Notes: generated by a model not told the origin, from the sequence alone. A DNA stretch of 45,593 bases from Acidiphilium sp. (GCA_027449105.1 DAIDMG010000006.1:1-45593); one strand, 5' to 3'. Counted from the first letter of the stretch, positions 9,980 through 18,200 are shown. Program-made: numbers and translations.

Positions 9980-10984
9980 TTACGGCGACCTAGCCGCCGA
10001 TTCTCCGTCGCGAAGCGTCCCGGGAACCACGGGCAAGTCTGGATGTCGCGTCCAATCCGCCATTGAGCCGGTGTATAGTGCAACATTTGGGTCTTTCTCG
10101 ACTTCCCGCAAAACAAACCAATCGCCTGAAGCCAAATAAGAAGTGTTACAGAACGTGATCATCGGCTTGTTCATGTTGAGGCCGGCCGTCTCAATTTGCG
10201 TTTTTATTTCCGATTCCGGCCGGAGCCCTTGGCCAGTAGCCGTTAACATGTATTGAATAGGGAGATTAATGGCGCCGGGAATGGTACCTGCTTTCAATAC
10301 AACCGGTGATTTCACTTTTCCTTCGAACTGTTCTGGTGGTCGCGCGTCAACAAGAATAGGCGTACCATTCCTCATCGCGGCTTCAACGGTCGCTGCTGTC
10401 GCCATGTATCCCGGCTGCAATTTTCCCGTGAATGTAACCGCATGTGGTGTTGCGGCGCCAGTTTCTATCGGGTCCGTGGAGTCAGATCTCCATGCTTCGT
10501 TACCTCCATTCAGAATCGAGACATAATGTTGACCTTCTGCGTTCAATGCCCAATAAATCCAGGTTGCTGCACTGAACACGTCAACTCCCGTTGGGCCACT
10601 GCCTGCAGGTACAAGAATCACGCGAGTACCCGGAGCAATTCCAAATCGACCAATGACCGCATCAATATTTTTTTGTGGTGGTAGCAACCCAGGTACACCA
10701 TTAACTGAAAATCGCCATCCATCACTGACAAAACCCGTGAACACAGCTCCCGGAATATGGCCTTTTTCGTATGTGCTTTTATCACTAGCTGCCGGATAAA
10801 TATCCAGGATCACCATGTTGGCATCATTTAGATGGGCTTTCAGCCAAGCCGTGTCTACTAGTGGAGGAACACTTGATTGTGCCATCGCATTCGCAAACGG
10901 AAAGACCGATAGATAAATTGACGCGACCGCAATGGCGATTGTCGATAATGCACGTTGACTGGAAACCGCTTTTGATATGCTCAT
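9980..10984 (-). CDS. Exported tandem-rhodanese sulfurtransferase
   Basis: A 334-residue protein with a Sec-type signal peptide (residues 1-36, hydrophobic core ALSTIAIAVASIYLS, cleavage after NAMA), so it should act in the periplasm. Two rhodanese domains follow, about residues 40-165 and 180-315. The second carries the candidate sulfur-binding cysteine near residue 279 in ITFCNTSYLASG; its loop differs from the usual CRxGxR of SseA-like enzymes, so substrate choice is uncertain. The first domain has no cysteine at the equivalent place, as usual for tandem rhodaneses. The ATG at 10984 is preceded by AAAGGGAGC, which decides the start over an upstream in-frame extension. It is divergent from the psr operon across about 240 bases containing an FNR-type box, suggesting a role in supplying or handling sulfane sulfur for periplasmic sulfur respiration (inference). 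Confidence 0.85.
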   Translation of the reverse strand: MSISKAVSSQRALSTIAIAVASIYLSVFPFANAMAQSSVPPLVDTAWLKAHLNDANMVILDIYPAASDKSTYEKGHIPGAVFTGFVSDGWRFSVNGVPGLLPPQKNIDAVIGRFGIAPGTRVILVPAGSGPTGVDVFSAATWIYWALNAEGQHYVSILNGGNEAWRSDSTDPIETGAATPHAVTFTGKLQPGYMATAATVEAAMRNGTPILVDARPPEQFEGKVKSPVVLKAGTIPGAINLPIQYMLTATGQGLRPESEIKTQIETAGLNMNKPMITFCNTSYLASGDWFVLREVEKDPNVALYTGSMADWTRHPDLPVVPGTLRDGESAARSP

Positions 10985-11113
10985 AAAGCTCCCTTTCCAT
11001 CTCTTTAAGAGAGGCATGCGTCCTATTTGACGGCCATAGCGCACCCTCGCAGCAACACAAGAGTCTCGGCCGGCAACGGCACAGTTGACTATGCCCAATG
11101 GGCGTATGCGTCA

Positions 11114-11127
11114 TTGACGTAGATCAA
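11114..11127. promoter_or_regulatory. FNR/Anr-type box between sulfurtransferase and psrA
   Basis: TTGAC-GTAG-ATCAA differs from the FNR consensus TTGAT-N4-ATCAA at one base. It lies 100 bases before the psrA start and 129 before the divergent sulfurtransferase. Exactly 22 bases downstream, towards psrA, is GCTAAT (11150-11155), a 4/6 match to a -10 element at the class II spacing; the same offset towards the sulfurtransferase gives no -10-like hexamer. Confidence 0.6.
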
Positions 11128-11227
11128 TGACCGATTAGGGTCATCCGACGCTAATAACGTCTGGGCATATGATTCATGGCCTCACGAAGCAACTGCATGT
11201 CATTATTGTTCCGGACTGACACAGGCC

Positions 11228-13453
11228 GTGAATATTCGCAGATCGGATGTCAGGATGCAAAGGCGTGAGTTTTTAAAGCTAAGTTCAGCTGTCGCATCGA
11301 CCGCCTTGTTGGGTGGCGGCCTCACCGCATGTAGTGAACCGGCTGAATGGCAGAAGATGATGACGGAAGCACCGGCGAAAATAACACCAACCGTTTGCAA
11401 CATTTGCTTCTGGTCTTGTGCGGCTCAAGTGCATACCCGAGGTAACCGACTCTGGAAAATCACAGGAAATCCAGCCGATTCACATTCTGAAGGGCGGCTA
11501 TGCACGCGGGGAACCGGAGGTATCGGCGCATATGCCGATCCTAATCGTCTCCTCAAGCCCTTGTTACGCGTTTCGAAAGGGGGATCTCAAATTCTGGAGC
11601 CCGTAAGCTGGGACGACGCTCTTAATTTCATTGCCGAGCGAATGACCAAGATTGCAGCAGAATATGGACCTGAGCATTTTGCGGCGATGGTGCATGGAGC
11701 GGGTGCGCAGCATTTTCTTCATCTTGCCCGCGCTTATGGTACGGACAGCGTCGCGGAGCCGGCTTTTGCGCAGTGTCGAGGCGCGCGGGACACGGGATAT
11801 TTCCTCACTTTTGGCCAGGGGCTTGCGTCGCCTGAACAAACGGATATGGAAAACGCCCGCTGTGTGGTTTTGATCGGGACCCATATCGGTGAGAATTTGC
11901 ACAATAGCCAAGTCCGGACGTTTACCGATGCGGTTCGGAACGATGCCCATATAATTGTTGTCGATCCCCGCTTCTCCGTGGCTGCGAGCAAGGCGGACCA
12001 CTGGCTACCCATTCGCCCCGGCACTGACATTGCATTGATGCTGGCTTGGATGAACGTGATACTGGCTGAACGGCGTTTTGATGCAGCTTATATTTCGACC
12101 AACACGGTAGGCTTCGATGAGTTAGCTGCCCATGTGGCCCCTTTCACGCCCGAATGGGCTTACGGAGAGACGGGAATCACAGCTGCTCAGATTCGTGAAA
12201 CTGCGCGCTTGATGGCTATGGCTGCACCGGCCTGCGTATTTCATCCGGGCCGACATGCGGCGTGGTGGGGTGATGATACACAACGCGCGCGAGCAATGGC
12301 AATTCTTTCCGGCCTTCTGGGCATCTGGGGCCAAAAAGGCGGTTATTATCTTCCGGAAAAGGTTGATGTTCCACCTTATCCCGTGCCCTCCTATCCGGTG
12401 CCAAAAACGAGCTGGCGTGACTTAACACTTAAGCAGTTCCCGTTAGCTGGCGCGCCGGTGACAAACGTTGTTCTTGAGAACTCCATTGGTAAGGATGCTT
12501 TCTACAAAGGATTGTTAGTATATGAGACTAATTTGCCAATGACAATACCAAACGGCGCACAGCAACTCGCTCAGGCCGCTCAATCTCTCGATCTAATTGT
12601 TGCGATTGACGTGCAGCCATCTGAAATGACGGGCTTTGCTGATGTTATACTGCCTGAATGTTCCTACCTGGAACGGTACGACGGCCTGCGTAACGACGCA
12701 GAACGTGAACCTTCAGTGGCTGTTCGTACGCCAGCGTTACGGCCGCTAGGAGATTCGAAAGCAGGTTGGTGGATTGCAAAGCAAATTGGTGGGCGGTTGG
12801 GCCTCGACGCATTCTTTCCATGGAGTGACTATAAAGAGGTGATTGACTGGCAATTGAATCAGGTTGGATTGTCGCTGCTCGAACTAGAGAAGACAGGTGT
12901 ACACTACTTCCCGCGCAAAACTCCTGTCTATAGTGAGCCTGGCACGATTCCACGACTCGCCACGCCAAGTGGGAAGATCGAATTTTTTTCTTCCACATTG
13001 CAGGAAGCTGGGTTCGATCCACTGCCGCGTTATACAGCACCAAAGGTGCCACCCAGCGGCTACTACCACCTTAATTATGGGCGCGCGCCACAACACAGTT
13101 TCAGCCGTACGCAGAATAACCCTGTATTGTACCAGTTGATGCCGGAAAATGTTGTGTGGATACACCCACTCGTAGCTGCCCAGTTTGAAATTGCGAACGG
13201 GAGTTATGTACGCCTCTTAAATCAGGATGGAATTGTCAGCAATAAGGTGCGAGTACGCGTAACAGAGCGTACGCGCCCAGATTCGGTTTGGCTGGTACAC
13301 GGGTTCGGACATGAGGCGCGTGGCCTTGTCCTTGCCTACGGCCGCGGAGCAAATGATGCCGCATTGATGACACGTATTCTATACGATCCGATAATGGGCA
13401 GCACGGGTATGCGCGGAAACTTTGTTACGTTCCGCAAGGAGATTACCGTATGA
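11228..13453 (+). CDS. psrA: Polysulfide/thiosulfate reductase molybdopterin subunit
   Basis: A 741-residue catalytic subunit of the DMSO-reductase superfamily, close in length to PsrA/PhsA (about 760). The N-terminus holds a Tat motif (RREFLK, residues 12-17) and a lipobox-like LTAC with Cys35, so it is probably a Tat-exported, membrane-anchored periplasmic enzyme. CNICFWSC near residues 57-64 and a later Cys in GRLCTRG bind a [4Fe-4S] cluster. The cysteine in AFAQCRG is the probable molybdenum ligand. Expected reaction: reduction of polysulfide, elemental sulfur or thiosulfate to sulfide with electrons from PsrB/PsrC. The three substrates cannot be separated by eye. The GTG at 11228 gives the full frame; the ATG at 11255 (residue 10) is a good alternative that still keeps the Tat signal. 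It overlaps psrB by four bases (ATGA). Confidence 0.88.
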   Translation: MNIRRSDVRMQRREFLKLSSAVASTALLGGGLTACSEPAEWQKMMTEAPAKITPTVCNICFWSCAAQVHTRGNRLWKITGNPADSHSEGRLCTRGTGGIGAYADPNRLLKPLLRVSKGGSQILEPVSWDDALNFIAERMTKIAAEYGPEHFAAMVHGAGAQHFLHLARAYGTDSVAEPAFAQCRGARDTGYFLTFGQGLASPEQTDMENARCVVLIGTHIGENLHNSQVRTFTDAVRNDAHIIVVDPRFSVAASKADHWLPIRPGTDIALMLAWMNVILAERRFDAAYISTNTVGFDELAAHVAPFTPEWAYGETGITAAQIRETARLMAMAAPACVFHPGRHAAWWGDDTQRARAMAILSGLLGIWGQKGGYYLPEKVDVPPYPVPSYPVPKTSWRDLTLKQFPLAGAPVTNVVLENSIGKDAFYKGLLVYETNLPMTIPNGAQQLAQAAQSLDLIVAIDVQPSEMTGFADVILPECSYLERYDGLRNDAEREPSVAVRTPALRPLGDSKAGWWIAKQIGGRLGLDAFFPWSDYKEVIDWQLNQVGLSLLELEKTGVHYFPRKTPVYSEPGTIPRLATPSGKIEFFSSTLQEAGFDPLPRYTAPKVPPSGYYHLNYGRAPQHSFSRTQNNPVLYQLMPENVVWIHPLVAAQFEIANGSYVRLLNQDGIVSNKVRVRVTERTRPDSVWLVHGFGHEARGLVLAYGRGANDAALMTRILYDPIMGSTGMRGNFVTFRKEITV

Positions 13454-13992
13454 CCCATTATGCGATGGTAATAGATACCAAGACTTGCATTGGCTGCACG
13501 GATTGTGTTGATGCATGTCGGATGGAAAACAATGTTCCGGAGGGCCTTTGTTACGATTGGGTCGTTGAAATTACAACCGGGCGGTATCCTGTTCTCAAAA
13601 CGGAGTTCCGTTCGGAACGCTGCAATCATTGCTCACACGCGACATGCGTTGAAGCATGCCCTACCGGAGCAAGCCAATATTGGAACGACAGCAATATCGT
13701 CGTTGTTGATGCTACGAAATGCACAGGCTGCAAAGCGTGCATTGCGGCTTGCCCTTATGACGCGCGCCTGATCATGCAGCCACAGGGGTACATCGGAAAA
13801 TGCACGTTCTGTGTCCAGCGCGTACAATATGGCATGGATCCCGCATGTGTCGCAGTTTGCCCAGCGCACGCAATGCATTTTGGTCTTCTCGACGATCCGA
13901 CAAGCACGGTCAGCAGATTGTTGGACGAGCGCGACAATTATACGTTGCACCCTGAAACCGGAAATCATCCTAACGTGTTCTATCTCCGTTAA
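13450..13992 (+). CDS. psrB: Four-cluster ferredoxin electron-transfer subunit
   Basis: A 180-residue PsrB/PhsB/NrfC-type protein with sixteen cysteines in four groups (CIGCTDCVDAC, CNHCSHATCVEAC, CTGCKACIAAC, and CTFC with CVAVC), binding four [4Fe-4S] clusters. It should carry electrons from the quinol-oxidising membrane subunit to the molybdenum subunit on the periplasmic side. It has no signal peptide of its own, as is normal when exported bound to the Tat-carrying catalytic partner. The start overlaps the psrA stop by four bases, indicating translational coupling. Confidence 0.9.
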   Translation: MTHYAMVIDTKTCIGCTDCVDACRMENNVPEGLCYDWVVEITTGRYPVLKTEFRSERCNHCSHATCVEACPTGASQYWNDSNIVVVDATKCTGCKACIAACPYDARLIMQPQGYIGKCTFCVQRVQYGMDPACVAVCPAHAMHFGLLDDPTSTVSRLLDERDNYTLHPETGNHPNVFYLR

Positions 13993-14018
13993 GGTAAAGT
14001 CAACCAGGAGAATCTGAG

Positions 14019-15059
14019 ATGCGTGAAGAAGTATTGGCAAGCGTGCTGGCAAACCCACGGGTGGAGCCGCATCTCGCAATATGGGGTTGGCAGATTGCCA
14101 CGTACCTTTTTCTAGGAGGCCTCTCTGCTGGATTGCTGATTTTTTCTGGATGGGTGGTGGCGACCCGACGAGTTGGCCGAGCACCGTTCGCAGCTAATCG
14201 GGCGCCACTGATCGGCCTAATCATTCTGTCGATTGGAATGGGTACGCTGTTTCTGGACCTTGAGCGTAAAATTAACGTGTGGCGCTTTTATGCCTATCTA
14301 AATCCTACATCGCCAATGTCGTGGGGTGCTTGGATACTAATTGCAGTGTTTCCAGTTTTCGCATTGCTGGCGGTAGCTGGGTTGCCAGATGGCTTTCCTC
14401 AGCTTGCTGGCAAGCTGCGAGAACTGCCGGTTGTCGGCAAGTCGACGATGGCTCCTTTGATCGACATGTGTGGCGTTATTCGTAGTCCGCTCGCCGTTGC
14501 CGGGATCGGCCTTGGCGTTGCGCTTGGCATTTACACGGGCGTTCTGCTCTCGGGATTCAACGCGCGGCCCTTCTGGCACTCGGCACTGCTTGGACCGCTT
14601 TTTCTTGTATCGGGACTTTCGACCGGGGCAGCGCTTCTGGTTCTCGGGGCTGGAACTGCGGAGGAGCGTCATCTTTTCAGCCATATCGATCTCGGGCTTA
14701 TTGTAGTCGAGATTGCGTTGGTTTTTCTCTTCCTGATTGATATGCTGAATGGTGATGCGCTTCAGCAGCATTCGGTATTTCTTGTTCTTGGTGGTGGCGC
14801 AACCGAGTTGTTTTGGATCGGTTTCATTGGTCTGGGCCTTGCAGTTCCGCTGACTCTGGAGACAGCGATATGGCAGCGTTCGACAGCTTTGATTGCCGGT
14901 GTTGCCTCGGTGCTGGTTCTGGTCGGTGGTTTTCTACTTCGCGACGTCATGGTAACGACAGGACAGCAAACGAGTTGGGCTAGTTTCCATAACCAGTTCA
15001 ATGCCTCGTTGCTCGCCAAGCTGCGGACTGACGGTGAAAACCCCAACGGACGTTTCTAG
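14019..15059 (+). CDS. psrC: NrfD/PsrC-type membrane quinol subunit
   Basis: A 346-residue integral membrane protein with about eight to nine hydrophobic helices, typical of the NrfD/PsrC family. It anchors the reductase and oxidises quinol. AACCAGGAG precedes the ATG by about eight bases, 26 bases after psrB. Family features include the early GWQIATYLFLGGLSAG helix and LDLERKINVWRF after helix 3. The gene context (psrA, psrB) makes the assignment safe. The type of quinone cannot be read from sequence, but the UbiA-type prenyltransferase two genes downstream is relevant to that question. Confidence 0.9.
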   Translation: MREEVLASVLANPRVEPHLAIWGWQIATYLFLGGLSAGLLIFSGWVVATRRVGRAPFAANRAPLIGLIILSIGMGTLFLDLERKINVWRFYAYLNPTSPMSWGAWILIAVFPVFALLAVAGLPDGFPQLAGKLRELPVVGKSTMAPLIDMCGVIRSPLAVAGIGLGVALGIYTGVLLSGFNARPFWHSALLGPLFLVSGLSTGAALLVLGAGTAEERHLFSHIDLGLIVVEIALVFLFLIDMLNGDALQQHSVFLVLGGGATELFWIGFIGLGLAVPLTLETAIWQRSTALIAGVASVLVLVGGFLLRDVMVTTGQQTSWASFHNQFNASLLAKLRTDGENPNGRF

Positions 15060-15069
15060 GAGCCCTGGC

Positions 15070-15729
15070 ATGACGAAGTCTAAACCGCGCCCGACCGGCC
15101 TGTCTCTTCTTGCGATGGTTGCTGCTGTTCCCACGTTACCAGCCGCAGTCCCTGCACTCTCGCCACTCCGGGTGGCATGGGCCAACGCGTCCAAATCAAC
15201 ATCATTGCAGAGCCTTGCTCAGGTAGTGGCGCGCGGTGAAGACATGGTCACGCCAGAGCATCTAAGCTCCCTGATCCTAGCAAATCGACGTGATTTTAGT
15301 TTAATTGACGTCCGAACTCAGCAAGAGTTTGTACGTGGCCATATTCAAGGCGCGGTGAATATTTCCATCCCGAAGCTACTTGAACCAGCTGAAGTTGTCC
15401 GGTTACGCCGGATGTCACGCGTGATTCTGTATGGCGATAATACGGTGCGCGCGGCAGAGGCAGCGACCTTGTTACGCGTTGCTGGTGTGCCAGCTCTGAC
15501 GCTTGAGGGGGGACTCGTCGGATGGGCACAGCATCTGAGCTCAGATGCCAGACGACCAGAAACCACTGCAATCGTAAGGGCACTAAACCTATGTCCGGAA
15601 ATCACTCCAGCGAGCATTGCACCGCTCGCTCCGAACCCCACAACGGCACCGACGACATCCGCTCCTGCTGCGGTTCCCGCTACACCAAAAAGCAAAACGC
15701 CTGTGAATCTCAACGGTATGTGTGGGTGA
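15070..15729 (+). CDS. Exported rhodanese-fold protein lacking catalytic Cys
   Basis: A 219-residue protein. Residues about 10-40 are hydrophobic and end in AWANA, a likely signal peptide. Residues about 60-160 form one rhodanese domain: LIDVRTQQEF, HIQGAVNI and EGGLVGW are its landmarks. The active-site loop, usually YCRSGNRS, reads YGDNTVRA here: the cysteine is replaced by Gly122, so it cannot act as a classical sulfurtransferase. A Pro/Ala/Thr-rich linker (about residues 178-212) leads to a C-terminal GMCG with Cys218 as the penultimate residue; the only other Cys is Cys175. TAGGAG, which includes the psrC stop codon, serves as ribosome-binding site for ATG 15070. It is the fourth gene of the psr operon. 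A sulfur-binding or carrier role is inference. Confidence 0.8.
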   Translation: MTKSKPRPTGLSLLAMVAAVPTLPAAVPALSPLRVAWANASKSTSLQSLAQVVARGEDMVTPEHLSSLILANRRDFSLIDVRTQQEFVRGHIQGAVNISIPKLLEPAEVVRLRRMSRVILYGDNTVRAAEAATLLRVAGVPALTLEGGLVGWAQHLSSDARRPETTAIVRALNLCPEITPASIAPLAPNPTTAPTTSAPAAVPATPKSKTPVNLNGMCG

Positions 15730-15733
15730 GGAA

Positions 15734-17287
15734 ATGAGCGCGATCGGGGCAAGGGTAGATACTGTTAAGCCTTTTGGCCCTTTCTTAAACCCTGAGGTCG
15801 AGGCGCTTTTCGAGTCGGCTCGCTATCTTGTGTTGGCTGCTTCCGTAGACGGAAACAACTCGGCAGCTCCATTCTTGTGCCGACGCGACGGGCCAACACT
15901 GGTATTTATGTGCTGGCGAGGCGCCCGCGTTGCCGCACAAATGGCAATCAATCCTTTAGTCCAGGCAGTGATTCTTGGGGATTCTCCGGCGGATCAAAAA
16001 ACAGCCGCACTGGAAGTCACCGGCCACTGTCACACCATACGTGACCGCAGCGAGCGCGAGCGTATCGCGTTCCTTTTGTTGTCGGATTTTGAAGGACTGG
16101 ACCTTGCGAACTATGCTGTATTTCAGTTGCTCCCGACCCGTCTTGCGCTGGTCAACCCTCTTGGAGCATCCATCCACAGGTCGCAGCGGGTAGCCAATTA
16201 TGAATTAACGGATACGCGCGAAGCCATGACGGCGGTCGAGGGATTCATGCGACTTTGGATTCGCGCAATCCGCGCGCCTTTTTTTACCGCGGCAATCATT
16301 CCAGTAATCCTTGGCGGCGCCGTGGCGTGGGCAGGAATGACGCGTCTTGGTACAGAGCAGGCGTTTTCTTGGCCGTTAATGCTGTGGTGCCTTCTCGGTT
16401 CAATACTGGCCGCCGCGGGAACCAACCTAGTGAACGACTATGGTGATGACGAAACCGGCGCTGATGATCCGAATGAGGCGACAGGCAATCCCTTCACTGG
16501 CGGTAGCCGTACGATCCAGCTTGGGCTTGCCGCCCCGTGGAAGATCTTTGCGGCGGGATTGAGCTGTTTTGCCCTCATGGGACTGGTCGGACTACATATC
16601 AATGCACTGATCGCAGGTGCACCTCTTGCACGATCTCCTTTGTTTTTGTTTGGGTTGGCTGGGGCCCTCCTTGGAATTGCCTATACGGTAGGTCCGTTCC
16701 GCCTCTCCTACCGAGGATACGGAGAACTTGCAGTTGCTCTTGGGTTCGGACCTGTCATCTTGCTAGGCACGCTATATGTGTTGAGCCATGCTGCGAAGAT
16801 CGCAACTCCTTGGGCCGCGGGAGTATTAGCAGCGCTTCCGATTTCAGTTTTCGTCCTGCTCGTCCTTTGGATTAATCAGTTTCAGGACGCCGGGGCAGAT
16901 TCGGCTTCTGGGAAAAGGACCTGGGTAGTTCGACTGGCTGAGAAATCAGCCGACCTTGACTTCACTCTACCGTTCAGAGTCTACGTGGTGCTCAACGTTA
17001 TGGGCTTTGGTTTCGTGGCCGTGATTGCGACGCTTGGATTTTTTGCGCCAACCGTCGGAACGCCATACGCGGCTTTAGCCCTCCTCGCCGTACCGCTATT
17101 TGTACGAGCTCAAAAGCTCGGTTCGACGTGGGTTAAGCAATGGGCCTCAAGGACTGACAGCCCAGATGAACGACGTCGATTGTTTTTTTCTTTACTGCCT
17201 GTCAATGCACTTACGATCTCTATTCATGCGGCCGCTGGGATCCTTTTGGCGGTTGGTTATATTATCTCTGGATGTACTGCTTTGTAG
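15734..17287 (+). CDS. PNPOx-like flavin domain fused to UbiA prenyltransferase
   Basis: A 517-residue two-domain protein. Residues about 15-160 resemble the pyridoxamine-phosphate-oxidase-like split-barrel family (FLNPEVEALFESAR, LAASVDG, NPLVQAVILGD, TGHCHTIRD), which often binds FMN or F420. Residues about 175-517 are a UbiA-type membrane prenyltransferase with roughly eight or nine helices and both Asp-rich motifs: NDYGDDETGADD (234-245) and NQFQDAGADSASGK (381-394). The first motif and the following GGSR resemble MenA (1,4-dihydroxy-2-naphthoate prenyltransferase) more than UbiA proper. A quinone-biosynthesis or quinone-modification role for the Psr system is inferred. The ATG at 15734 follows GAGGA closely; GTG 15722 is an alternative. 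It starts five bases after the rhodanese-like gene and ends overlapping the convergent START-domain gene. Confidence 0.82.
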   Translation: MSAIGARVDTVKPFGPFLNPEVEALFESARYLVLAASVDGNNSAAPFLCRRDGPTLVFMCWRGARVAAQMAINPLVQAVILGDSPADQKTAALEVTGHCHTIRDRSERERIAFLLLSDFEGLDLANYAVFQLLPTRLALVNPLGASIHRSQRVANYELTDTREAMTAVEGFMRLWIRAIRAPFFTAAIIPVILGGAVAWAGMTRLGTEQAFSWPLMLWCLLGSILAAAGTNLVNDYGDDETGADDPNEATGNPFTGGSRTIQLGLAAPWKIFAAGLSCFALMGLVGLHINALIAGAPLARSPLFLFGLAGALLGIAYTVGPFRLSYRGYGELAVALGFGPVILLGTLYVLSHAAKIATPWAAGVLAALPISVFVLLVLWINQFQDAGADSASGKRTWVVRLAEKSADLDFTLPFRVYVVLNVMGFGFVAVIATLGFFAPTVGTPYAALALLAVPLFVRAQKLGSTWVKQWASRTDSPDERRRLFFSLLPVNALTISIHAAAGILLAVGYIISGCTAL

Positions 17288-17731
17288 GTCACACACTGAC
17301 AACGGACGGCGCAGAGCTTCGTCATGAAACGCACTAACGGTCTTCCGAAGTAACATCGGTAATAGTCTCCGAGACATAGTATCCAGCGTCGCTGGACGAA
17401 AGCTAATCGCAAGATCCGCACTGATTTTTGTTTCCCGTGAGCTGATTTCAGCTAACGTCCAGCACAAATGAAAGCGGCGTAGGGGAACGGTAGTTCCTGT
17501 TATCTCTAAATGGTGCGGAGGCCGCAAGCGAGCAATCGTCTCAAATTGAAGCAAAATGCCAAGGACAGAAACCGCCTGTTGGACTCGCCAAAAACATGGG
17601 TCACGTTGGATAATCTTTGCGGTGTGCCAAAATGGGACAAAGTGTGGATATGACTCGATGTCAGAAATCAGATCAAAGACAGGTTGAATAGGGAGATTGA
17701 TTCTTGTTTCCGCATGCGTTGTGTTCAACAT
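17192..17731 (-). CDS. COQ10/RatA-type START-domain (SRPBCC) protein
   Basis: A 179-residue soluble protein. Residues 8-145 match the coenzyme-Q-binding COQ10/RatA pattern: an opening strand, PIQPVFDLISDIESYPHFVPFW (the family signature around DIExYPxFxPW), a middle LQFETIARLRPPHHLEI and a final amphipathic helix. COQ10 proteins bind quinones in a hydrophobic cavity and help deliver them to respiratory complexes. The last 30 or so residues are polar, low-complexity, and encoded antisense to the 3' end of the prenyltransferase gene (96-base tail-to-tail overlap), so the frame may have been extended past an ancestral stop. Being next to a UbiA-type gene favours quinone binding over a RatA-like ribosome role; this is inference. 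It is transcribed away from the hydrogenase operon. Confidence 0.72.
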   Translation of the reverse strand: MLNTTHAETRINLPIQPVFDLISDIESYPHFVPFWHTAKIIQRDPCFWRVQQAVSVLGILLQFETIARLRPPHHLEITGTTVPLRRFHLCWTLAEISSRETKISADLAISFRPATLDTMSRRLLPMLLRKTVSAFHDEALRRPLSVCDLQSSTSRDNITNRQKDPSGRMNRDRKCIDRQ

Positions 17732-18164
17732 GCTAGGTCTACACCAACGAAGCTAAAAGGGTGAATGGGGATTCGCGTAAGAATTTCGAGGTTTCTCCCG
17801 GTGGCCGCCCCGCATGTAACCACTGCACGGACATTATTGGCGTCAAATCATCTGCAAGCGCGCGAAGCCATATGGCAGGACATTGCGCACCTGCAGCATC
17901 GAAACGATGTGTAGAGTGCTAACATATTGAGTTAAAACGAAAAAGTATATAAAAATGCACGCATCAAAACGAATTAACCACCAGAGATGCATTTTCGGCT
18001 CAATCGGCCTTTAAGACCAAGGTCCACCATCGAGAAAGCGATCCTCTCAGCATATGACCGATTCAAAAATAGCAAACGAGATGTTTTGGCTCAGCGAACT
18101 CGATCACGCAGGTAGTGGAATGCGGCGCAACCGATGAAACTATACAAAATAATTTCAAATCGTC

Positions 18165-18178
18165 TTGATCGAAATCAA
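18165..18178. promoter_or_regulatory. Perfect FNR/Anr box upstream of hydrogenase operon
   Basis: TTGAT-CGAA-ATCAA matches the FNR consensus TTGAT-N4-ATCAA at every defined base. It ends 125 bases before the small-subunit start. An FNR or Anr homologue is expected to activate transcription here when oxygen is low; the regulator gene itself is not in the window. Confidence 0.75.
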
Positions 18179-18200
18179 GGATCAGTACTGAAAAGACAGC

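Noticed and set aside
9360-9980. Possible transposase remnant downstream of the TonB receptor
   Set aside because: A few Trp/Arg-rich stretches resembled IS5-type fragments, but no motif, terminal repeat or target duplication could be identified.
17873-17886. Sigma-54-like TGGCAG-GACA-TTGC upstream of the hydrogenase operon
   Set aside because: The GG-to-GC spacing is one base short of the required -24/-12 geometry and the first block has a mismatch; the FNR arrangement closer to the gene is much better.
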